5,778 nt of DNA from Spirochaeta sp. GTDB lineage: Bacteria; Spirochaetota; Spirochaetia; UBA9216. Positions 1 through 4,650 of the stretch are shown here, piece by piece. Under the pieces are notes generated by a model. It was not told the DNA's origin. It was given only the letters and a program-made list of their open reading frames with translations, and did not search any database. Within the stretch, counting starts at the first letter, position 1; each line of letters starts with the position of its first letter. The stretch is from positions 2,378-8,155 of the forward strand of contig DMKD01000230.1 in assembly GCA_003454605.1 (NCBI GenBank), in the 5' to 3' direction. Both the position numbers and the translations under genes were made by a program.

Positions 1-199
1 GATATTCCTGAAGCGCTTCCGGCGAAATACTTTCGGATCCCGAAGCAAGCATTTCAGAAAGCCCCAGCAAACCGCTGAACGGGCTTCGAAGATCATGGGA
101 AGTGATGGAAAAAACGCGTTCAAGTGAATTATTAACCTGATTATAGGCTTCAATTAATTCTGCTTTAGTTAGATTCTGTAGTTCATCAGCATTCTTCAT
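1..199 (-). CDS. Sensor histidine kinase, N-terminal fragment (runs off left edge)
   Basis: The ATG at 199 opens 66 codons that continue past the window edge. Residues 30-51 form a clear HisKA H-box, with SITSHDLRSPFSGLLG around His35, the expected autophosphorylated histidine, followed by a hydrophobic dimerisation helix. The first 29 residues are a polar, probably coiled helix, with no membrane segment and no PAS or GAF domain, so if this start is right the kinase is soluble and has no N-terminal sensor. The start is supported by AGGAG at 205-209, five bases upstream. The ATP-binding domain, and any receiver domain, lie outside the window. It sits 56 bases downstream of the mogA-type gene on the same strand and may be co-transcribed, but a functional link to molybdenum cofactor synthesis is not shown. 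Signal and partner cannot be read from the fragment. An upstream membrane sensor could be a separate protein. Confidence 0.85.
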   Translation of the reverse strand, partial: MKNADELQNLTKAELIEAYNQVNNSLERVFSITSHDLRSPFSGLLGLSEMLASGSESISPEALQEY

Positions 200-204
200 G
201 GCTG

Positions 205-209
205 CTCCT
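205..209 (-). promoter_or_regulatory. Ribosome binding site of the histidine kinase
   Basis: On the minus strand the sequence reads AGGAG, five bases before the ATG at 199. It fixes the start of the kinase and argues against a longer protein with an upstream sensor domain. Confidence 0.7.
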
Positions 210-213
210 GCTT

Positions 214-243
214 CATTATAAACGGAAACATTATCTGCGGAAA
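214..243 (-). repeat. Two tandem 15-bp imperfect direct repeats in the mogA-kinase spacer
   Basis: Read on the minus strand, TTTCCGCAGATAATG (243-229) is followed directly by TTTCCGTTTATAATG (228-214), identical at 12 of 15 positions. The pair fills most of the 56-base gap between the mogA-type gene and the histidine kinase. The second copy contains a perfect TATAAT (220-215). A regulator binding site or a promoter are possible readings; chance duplication in A/T-rich spacer is also possible. Confidence 0.4.
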
Positions 244-255
244 GAAATTAATTAG

Positions 256-747
256 CTAGTGTTCGGTATCCCGGCCCTCAAGCATCCTTAAGGCATGAGC
301 CAGCACCGGTTCGAGTATATCGATATTCTCAGAGACAGCCTTAGGGTTGCCAGGAAGGTTTACAATCAAACTGCCCTTCCTGATAACCGACCGCCCCCTC
401 GAAAGAACTGAATAAGGGGTAATATCGTAACCCTTAAACCGCATCAGCTCGGCAAGTCCGGGCATCTCCCGTTCACCTACCGCAAGGGTTGCCTCCGGAG
501 TATTATCACGCGGAGAAGCACCGGTTCCTCCGGATGTAACAATCAGGTTAATCCCCTGATCGCTGTGGCTGATAAGCTCTGTTTCAATTCGCTCCAGGTC
601 ATCAGGTATTATTTCAGTTCTTATAACCTTAAAACCAAGCGCTTCAAGCTTCTCCGCTGCAAGCGGTCCGGATTCATCTTCCCTTTGACCTGCAGCCCCC
701 TTATCACTGATAGTAATAACCGATGCTGAGTATCTCTTATTTTTCAA
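256..747 (-). CDS. mogA: Molybdopterin adenylyltransferase, MogA type
   Basis: This 163-residue protein belongs to the MogA/MoaB family, of about the usual length for the single-domain form. MogA activates molybdopterin as MPT-AMP before MoeA inserts molybdenum, in the cytoplasm. Visible motifs are the N-terminal strand ending in SDKG (14-17), the TSGGTG loop (71-76), SPRDNTPEAT (78-87) with Asp81 matching the catalytic Asp82 of E. coli MogA, EMPGLAELMR (94-103) and the LPGNP loop (131-135). The IRKGSLIVNLPGNPKA stretch looks more like MogA than MoaB, though the family split is not certain from one sequence. The start is TTG at 747: the codon just before it in frame is TAA, so nothing longer is possible, and no ATG or GTG follows close enough to keep the first strand. 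The gene overlaps the end of moaC by 11 bases, suggesting translational coupling. The only visible Shine-Dalgarno candidate is a weak GGGG about eight bases upstream. Confidence 0.9.
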   Translation of the reverse strand: MKNKRYSASVITISDKGAAGQREDESGPLAAEKLEALGFKVIRTEIIPDDLERIETELISHSDQGINLIVTSGGTGASPRDNTPEATLAVGEREMPGLAELMRFKGYDITPYSVLSRGRSVIRKGSLIVNLPGNPKAVSENIDILEPVLAHALRMLEGRDTEH

Positions 748-1213
748 TTAATACATCCCCGCTTTTCCCGCCGGTTTTCTTAACAAGCCTGATATTATCA
801 ACAACCATGGTCTTCTCAACAGCCTTACACATATCATAAACAGTCAAAGCGGCAATACTAACCGCCTGCAGGGCTTCCATCTCTACACCGGTTTTGCCGG
901 TTGAACGAACCTCTGCTTCAATTCTCACTCCGGGAAGTTCAGGATCTGTTTCAAGATCGACCTTCGCCCCGGTAACAATAATAGTATGGCAGAGCGGTAT
1001 GAGATCAGGAACCTTTTTCGCAGCCATAATACCGGCTAGCCTTGCTGTCTGAAGAACATCACCTTTTTTATTGTTATCATCAAGTATAGTCTGCAGGGTA
1101 TCAGGCTTCATTCTGACCACACCCCTTGCAATTGCCGTCCTTACCGTTTCATCCTTATTGCTGACATCAACCATTCTTGCCTTTCCCGCATTATCAACAT
1201 GACTCAATTCCAC
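737..1213 (-). CDS. moaC: Cyclic pyranopterin monophosphate synthase MoaC
   Basis: MoaC rearranges the 3',8-cyclo-GTP made by MoaA into cyclic pyranopterin monophosphate (precursor Z), the second step of molybdenum cofactor synthesis, in the cytoplasm. The 158 residues cover the full family length. Motifs in order are LSHVD (3-7), ARMVDVS (12-18), KKGDVLQTARLAGI (49-62), DLIPLCH (70-76), TGVEMEAL (108-115) and YDMCKAV (126-132), ending in KTGGKSGD. Lys50, Asp127 and Lys130 line up with E. coli Lys51, Asp128 and Lys131, so the active site looks intact. The start is GTG at 1213, chosen because the family N-terminus (LSHVD) follows at once and a full AGGAGG lies five bases upstream. One base separates it from the moaA stop, and its last 11 bases overlap mogA. 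It is the middle gene of a moaA-moaC-mogA transcript. Confidence 0.97.
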   Translation of the reverse strand: MELSHVDNAGKARMVDVSNKDETVRTAIARGVVRMKPDTLQTILDDNNKKGDVLQTARLAGIMAAKKVPDLIPLCHTIIVTGAKVDLETDPELPGVRIEAEVRSTGKTGVEMEALQAVSIAALTVYDMCKAVEKTMVVDNIRLVKKTGGKSGDVLIEK

Positions 1214-1214
1214 A

Positions 1215-2204
1215 TCAGCCTCCTATCTCATTCATACAGCGGCTTTCACTGTTAACCCGCGTAAAATCTCTATGCGATGCCGGCTTTCGAACTACCGCCT
1301 CAGCGATCAGCTTCTCCAGCTGTTCATGCCGGTCCAAATCACCGTCCCGCAGAGCAGGAATGAGATCCACCTCTTCATTTGAGAAAAGACAGGGCTTCAA
1401 CTTTCCGTCGGCAGTAAGTCTTATCCGGTTACAGCTGCTGCAGAACGAATGGCTAACCGCTTCAATTATTCCGAGGCTGCCTGCATCACCATTGCGCCGC
1501 CAGTTTACTGCAGGTCCGCTGCCGCTTATCTTACAGGGCTCCATATCCGGATAATGCTCGAATATTTTTTCTCTTATATCATCAGATGAAATAAACTTTT
1601 CATCAAAGGTAAAGCTGCTGTCATTTACAGGCATAAACTCGATAAACCGGAGATTCAGCCCTCGCTGAAGCGCCCAGTCGGAGAGATCGATAATCTCATG
1701 GTCATTGAACCCGCGGATTACGACCGTATTAATTTTAATCGGAGTAAGACCCGCATCAGCTGCCGCAGTAATACCTGCAAATACTTTCTCTATATCTCCG
1801 AGACGAGTGATTGTTTTAAAGTTCTCAGCATCAAGAGTATCGATGCTGATGTTAACCCGGTCAAGCCCGGCATCCGCCAGAGGCTGTGCAAACTGCTCAA
1901 GTAGAATTGCATTTGTCGTCAATGATATATTATCAATGCCAGGGACTGATTTCAGGATACGGACAAGATCAACTACCCCCGGTCTTACGAGGGGCTCGCC
2001 TCCGGTAAGCCGAATCTTACTTACACCCAGATCTGCAGCAGCACGAACTACGGCCTCAATCTCCTCATAACGGAGGATTTCCGAGTGCTTCATCCTCTGT
2101 ATACCTTCAGCAGGCATACAGTAGAGACAACGCAGGTTGCATCGGTCGGTTATGGAAATTCTAAGATAGTCTATTTTTCGATCATATGAATCATTCATCA
2201 GCAT
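1215..2204 (-). CDS. moaA: GTP 3',8-cyclase MoaA (radical SAM)
   Basis: MoaA is a radical SAM enzyme with two [4Fe-4S] clusters that converts GTP to 3',8-cyclo-GTP, the first step of molybdenum cofactor synthesis. Numbering from the ATG at 2204 (329 residues, the usual length), the N-terminal cluster motif CNLRCLYC gives Cys22, Cys26 and Cys29, followed by a SAM-binding LTGGEPLVR segment. The C-terminal cluster motif is FCSSCNRIRL with a third cysteine in LKPCLF. The protein ends in Gly-Gly, the conserved tail needed for activity, so it looks complete. The frame is open to a TTG at 2249, but those 15 extra hydrophobic residues are not part of the family; a start at 2204 or at the ATG at 2198 gives the normal MLxxDSYxRKIDYLRIS beginning. 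Neither ATG has a recognisable Shine-Dalgarno sequence. It leads the moaA-moaC-mogA block and diverges from the gene at 2256. Confidence 0.96.
   Translation of the reverse strand: MLMNDSYDRKIDYLRISITDRCNLRCLYCMPAEGIQRMKHSEILRYEEIEAVVRAAADLGVSKIRLTGGEPLVRPGVVDLVRILKSVPGIDNISLTTNAILLEQFAQPLADAGLDRVNISIDTLDAENFKTITRLGDIEKVFAGITAAADAGLTPIKINTVVIRGFNDHEIIDLSDWALQRGLNLRFIEFMPVNDSSFTFDEKFISSDDIREKIFEHYPDMEPCKISGSGPAVNWRRNGDAGSLGIIEAVSHSFCSSCNRIRLTADGKLKPCLFSNEEVDLIPALRDGDLDRHEQLEKLIAEAVVRKPASHRDFTRVNSESRCMNEIGG
1219..1224 (-). promoter_or_regulatory. Strong Shine-Dalgarno for moaC, inside the end of moaA
   Basis: On the minus strand AGGAGG lies five bases before the GTG at 1213. It encodes part of the terminal glycine codons of moaA as well, so the two genes share sequence. 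It decides the GTG start; the overlapping ATG at 1216-1214 is out of frame. Confidence 0.85.
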
Positions 2205-2219
2205 TACAGTAGAGAAGAA

Positions 2220-2248
2220 TTTACTAAATTTCAATAGTATGATATACA
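2220..2248 (+). promoter_or_regulatory. Candidate promoter of the 2256-4556 operon
   Basis: TTTACT (2220-2225), a 17-base spacer and TATACA (2243-2248) match sigma-70 consensus at four of six positions in each box. Predicted transcription start is near 2255, right at the ATG at 2256, so the message would be leaderless or begin at a later start codon. TACAAT at 2245-2250 is an alternative -10. The match is weak and rests on the absence of other room for a promoter. Confidence 0.35.
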
Positions 2249-2253
2249 ATATC
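2241..2253. repeat. 13-bp palindrome GATAT-ACA-ATATC in the divergent gap
   Basis: Five-base arms separated by three bases form a perfect inverted repeat two bases before the ATG at 2256. It overlaps the candidate -10 box and lies upstream of moaA on the other strand, so it could be an operator. Arms this short and A/T-rich also arise by chance. Confidence 0.3.
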
Positions 2254-2255
2254 TT

Positions 2256-2702
2256 ATGGAAGAAAACAATGAAAGTATGGAATTCTGGGAAGAGAAGAAA
2301 CAGGAAACCGGAAAAGAGATTCTTTTTAAGAGTTTCGCAAGATTTATCGGCGAAACCGCAAAAGGAAGCAGTGAACTCAGCGGACTACTGTATGCCACCG
2401 AAGATCGGGTTTATTTTGAAGATTTCGAAAAATCTTCAATGCTCGACATGTTCATGAAGAAAAAAAGAAAATACGAAAAATATACGATGAATTTTCTTGT
2501 CCCCGAGGTTGAAAATATGCGCAAAGTAAGTGCATCGAGTGCCGCCGCATGTATTAACGGCGAACTGGATGATGCCAAACCACAGGGTGCGGTCATGGGA
2601 CTATTCAATTCACCGGTATGGGAAATCAGATTCAAATCAGGAACCTCATATTTTTTTGAACTCTTCGAGCCCGCCGCACTTATTAAATTATTAGGTAATT
2701 AA
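2256..2702 (+). CDS. Hypothetical protein, possible PH/GRAM-like fold
   Basis: I do not recognise a named family. The 148-residue product begins with a charged helix (1-35), then alternates short beta-like stretches: LSGLLYATEDRVYFEDF (41-57), a lysine-rich turn (68-75), YTMNFLVPEVENMRKV (76-91), a small-residue stretch, VWEIRFKSGTSYFFELF (121-137) and a closing helix PAALIKLLG. A strand pattern of 'G-L-x-A-T-x-x-R-V-Y-F' followed later by a 'W-E-I-R-F-x-S-G' hairpin and a final helix recalls PH/GRAM-like domains, but this is inference. There is no signal peptide or membrane segment, so it is probably cytoplasmic. No Shine-Dalgarno precedes the ATG at 2256; the in-frame ATG at 2277 is an alternative start. 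The stop overlaps the phosphatase ATG by one base (TAATG), so the two are translationally coupled and likely work under common control. Confidence 0.75.
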   Translation: MEENNESMEFWEEKKQETGKEILFKSFARFIGETAKGSSELSGLLYATEDRVYFEDFEKSSMLDMFMKKKRKYEKYTMNFLVPEVENMRKVSASSAAACINGELDDAKPQGAVMGLFNSPVWEIRFKSGTSYFFELFEPAALIKLLGN

Positions 2703-3496
2703 TGCACGAAGATACTGAACAGATTTTACTCACAGCAAAAAAAGCTGCAGCAGCAGCCTCTGAAATAATTATGGGGCTGCAGGATAAGGCAAAGATCGAT
2801 GACAAGGGTATCAACAACCTCGTAACCGAAGCGGATGTTAAATCAGAGGAAGCTATCAGAAAAATCATCCTCGACAGCTTTCCCGAACATTCTATTCTGG
2901 GCGAAGAGGGCGGCGGAGACACAGATTTCGACGCTGATAACCTGTGGGTAATCGACCCTTTGGACGGCACAAACAACTATGCCCACGGCTTCCCCTTCTT
3001 TTCCGTTTCAATTGCATATTCTGAAAGGGGTAAGACTAAAGTCGGCCTGGTATTTGATCCTGTACGAAATGAAATATTTCATGCAATAAGCGGAAAGGGC
3101 GCATTTCTGAACGAAATCCCTATCAGCGTAACAGATAACAAACTGACACAGGCACTTGTTATCACCGGTTTTTATTACGATCGCGGTGACATAATGCGCA
3201 GTACCCTGGCAATGCTACAGAGGCTGTTTGAGAACAATATACGCGGAGTGAGGCGGACTGGCAGCGCAGCACTTGATTTCAGCTATGTAGCCGCTGGACG
3301 AGCCGATGCATATGTTGAGTATATGCTTTCCCCATGGGATTTTGCCGCGGGCATGCTTATTCTCACCGAAGCAGGGGGAGACTGCAGGCAGGCAGATGGA
3401 AAGCCACTGACACTGAAATCAAATACATTAGCCGTCAGCAACGGCGCTTTCACCGATGAATTGCTTAAGCTTGTTCGATATCCTCTAGAGAGTTAG
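2702..3496 (+). CDS. Inositol-1-monophosphatase family protein (SuhB type)
   Basis: This 264-residue protein is a full-length member of the Mg2+-dependent inositol monophosphatase family, which removes phosphate from myo-inositol phosphate or related substrates (some members act on fructose-1,6-bisphosphate, histidinol phosphate or NADP). The metal site is intact: Glu68 in LGEEGG, Asp85 and Asp88 in WVIDPLDGTNNYAHG (82-96), and Asp213 in SPWDFAAGMLILTEAGG (210-226). The upstream VTEAD motif is at 41-45. The WVIDPLDGTNNYAHG and PWDFAAG forms are typical of SuhB/IMPase rather than CysQ, but the substrate cannot be set from sequence alone. The ATG overlaps the previous stop in TAATG, with a weak AGGT five bases upstream. 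Three bases separate its stop from the lrgA-type gene. It is probably cytoplasmic. No truncation or missing residue is seen. Confidence 0.93.
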   Translation: MHEDTEQILLTAKKAAAAASEIIMGLQDKAKIDDKGINNLVTEADVKSEEAIRKIILDSFPEHSILGEEGGGDTDFDADNLWVIDPLDGTNNYAHGFPFFSVSIAYSERGKTKVGLVFDPVRNEIFHAISGKGAFLNEIPISVTDNKLTQALVITGFYYDRGDIMRSTLAMLQRLFENNIRGVRRTGSAALDFSYVAAGRADAYVEYMLSPWDFAAGMLILTEAGGDCRQADGKPLTLKSNTLAVSNGAFTDELLKLVRYPLES

Positions 3497-3499
3497 CAC

Positions 3500-3868
3500 A
3501 TGGGCGTCCTGGGGGAATTTCTGATAATAGCGGCTGCCGCATTCGCCGGCAGTATTCTTGCGCAGATCCCGGGCTTCCCCCTCCCCTCTGCAGTAGCGGG
3601 AATGCTCCTCATGCTGATTCTGCTGCTCAGCGGAATTATCAAGCTTGAACGGGTCCGCAGGGCTGCCGATTTCTTCCTCAAGTTTTTACCGCTTTTTTTC
3701 ATTCCTTTAATTGTAAATCTGCTGAAAGAGGGTGAAGTTCTCTCAGAATACGGACTGGAAATCATAGCGATTATAAGCATTACAACTGTAATCACGCTGG
3801 CAGTCACCGGTCTTACTGCAAAACTTCTGCTAAAGCTTATAGGACGAGGAAATAAGGCCCATGATTAA
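3500..3868 (+). CDS. lrgA: LrgA/CidA family membrane protein
   Basis: A 122-residue, highly hydrophobic protein of normal length for the LrgA/CidA family. Four membrane segments can be drawn at about 4-24, 27-46, 55-75 and 83-107. Family features are the 'PGFPLPSAVAGMLLMLILLL' region (24-43) and the FFLKFLPLFFIPLIVNLL segment (58-75), ending in a charged tail. Members act with LrgB. They were first described in Staphylococcus as holin/antiholin-like proteins affecting murein hydrolase activity, and LrgAB-type pairs in Bacillus and Streptococcus have since been linked to pyruvate uptake, with the plant fusion PLGG1 moving glycolate and glycerate. A small-carboxylate transporter is therefore as likely as a lysis role. 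The ATG is 3 bases after the phosphatase stop, and a weak GAGAG lies about nine bases upstream. The last 8 bases overlap lrgB, the usual order for this pair. Confidence 0.9.
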   Translation: MGVLGEFLIIAAAAFAGSILAQIPGFPLPSAVAGMLLMLILLLSGIIKLERVRRAADFFLKFLPLFFIPLIVNLLKEGEVLSEYGLEIIAIISITTVITLAVTGLTAKLLLKLIGRGNKAHD

Positions 3869-4556
3869 TACGATAGTTGGAAATCCGCTTTTCGGTATAT
3901 GCTTCACCCTCATTGCCTACGCAGCCGGTTTAAAGCTTTACATGCGTTTCAGGATATCAGTTCTTCATCCGGTCCTGACTGCATCGGTAGTAATTATTGC
4001 GGCTATCCTTATCTTCGACATCCCCCTCGGAGATTACCAGAACGGCGGTTCGATAATTTCTTTCATGCTGGGACCTGCCACTGTGGCACTTGCAGTTCCT
4101 CTATACAGGCAGTTTCATGTTCTTAAGACCCATGTAGTCGTAATACTGATATCAATCACCATCGGCGCCGTTATATCTATCATCTCATCTATTTTTCTGG
4201 CCCGCGCATTCGGACTTCCCGATGAACTTGTAATTTCTATAGCCCCTAAATCAATTACGACCCCTATTGCCATCGAGGTATCTGAACGACTCGGCGGATT
4301 GCCGTCGATAACAGCCCTTGCAGTAATCTTTACCGGTATAATCGGTGCGATAATCGGACCATGGATACTTAAATTTCTGAGGGTTAATAATCCTGCAGCA
4401 AAGGGTCTCGCGATGGGAACATCATCTCACGCCATAGGAACTTCAAGAGCCCTCGAGATGGGTGAAACTGAAGGTGCAGTAAGCAGTCTGTCTATTGGTC
4501 TGGCAGGTATAATCACCGCCGTAGCAGCACCCTTTATTATCTCAGCGATATTATAA
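3861..4556 (+). CDS. lrgB: LrgB/CidB family membrane protein
   Basis: A 231-residue polytopic membrane protein at the normal LrgB length. Hydrophobic segments run at about 5-25, 34-53, 65-82, 90-116, 148-171 and 207-230. Characteristic family motifs are MLGPATVALAVPLY (69-82), PKSITTPIAIEVSERLGG (129-146) and GTSSHAIGTSRA (186-197), all present, so the protein appears functional. LrgB forms a unit with LrgA; the pair is placed either among antiholin-like regulators of cell lysis or among small-carboxylate transporters, and the sequence alone does not decide. The ATG at 3861 overlaps the lrgA stop by 8 bases and has AAGG three bases and GAGGA ten bases upstream. It is the last gene of the operon starting at 2256. 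No LytTR- or LytSR-type regulator, which controls lrgAB in several Firmicutes, lies next to it. Confidence 0.95.
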   Translation: MINTIVGNPLFGICFTLIAYAAGLKLYMRFRISVLHPVLTASVVIIAAILIFDIPLGDYQNGGSIISFMLGPATVALAVPLYRQFHVLKTHVVVILISITIGAVISIISSIFLARAFGLPDELVISIAPKSITTPIAIEVSERLGGLPSITALAVIFTGIIGAIIGPWILKFLRVNNPAAKGLAMGTSSHAIGTSRALEMGETEGAVSSLSIGLAGIITAVAAPFIISAIL

Positions 4557-4559
4557 TCT

Positions 4560-4592
4560 ATAAAATAAAACCGCCGTCTTAGCAGGCGGCGG
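4560..4592 (-). terminator. Rho-independent terminator of the repeat-protein gene
   Basis: Read on the minus strand, CCGCCG (4592-4587), a 10-base loop and CGGCGG (4576-4571) form a six-pair all-GC stem, followed at once by TTTTATTTTAT (4570-4560). It lies 58 bases past the stop at 4651. The T-tract is only on this strand's downstream side, so it serves the minus-strand gene and not lrgB. Confidence 0.8.
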
Positions 4593-4612
4593 CCAGTTTG
4601 GGGAACTGTTGA

Positions 4613-4644
4613 GAAGACTCTTTGAGCCTTCCCTTTATATTTTT
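4613..4644 (+). terminator. Weaker terminator candidate for the lrgB operon
   Basis: GAAG-a-CTC-ttt-GAG-c-CTTC (4613-4631) folds into a hairpin of four plus three pairs around one A/C mismatch, followed by the T-rich CCTTTATATTTTT (4632-4644). It is 56 bases past the lrgB stop in the correct direction. The stem is short and interrupted, so efficiency is doubtful. Confidence 0.5.
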
Positions 4645-4650
4645 AGAGTA

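Noticed and set aside
215..220. Perfect TATAAT on the minus strand as the kinase promoter
   Set aside because: The best -35 at 17-base spacing (TTTCCG) matches only three of six positions, and the predicted start near 208 would cut into the ribosome binding site at 205-209, so I do not call it a promoter.
1177..1554. 125-codon open frame on the plus strand
   Set aside because: It lies entirely across the ends of moaC and moaA, whose protein motifs are unmistakable; its translation is serine- and arginine-rich with no domain.
1698..2070. Two overlapping plus-strand open frames
   Set aside because: Both are antisense to the conserved core of moaA and have no ribosome binding site or family features.
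2205..2249. Extension of moaA to a TTG at 2249 (344 residues)
   Set aside because: The added 15 residues are not found in MoaA proteins, and the ATG at 2204 or 2198 gives the standard N-terminus.
2239..2457. 72-codon plus-strand frame overlapping the start of the hypothetical gene
   Set aside because: The other frame is longer, ends exactly on the phosphatase start (TAATG), and has a more protein-like composition; this one is a basic shadow frame.
2411..2976. Minus-strand frames across the hypothetical gene and the phosphatase
   Set aside because: They are antisense to a gene with intact catalytic motifs and show low-complexity serine-rich translations.
3493..3807. Minus-strand frame across the lrgA-type gene
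   Set aside because: It is antisense to a recognisable LrgA membrane protein and has no features of its own.
3500..4556. A phage holin/lysis cassette
   Set aside because: The motifs are those of chromosomal LrgA/LrgB, and no endolysin or other phage gene is nearby.
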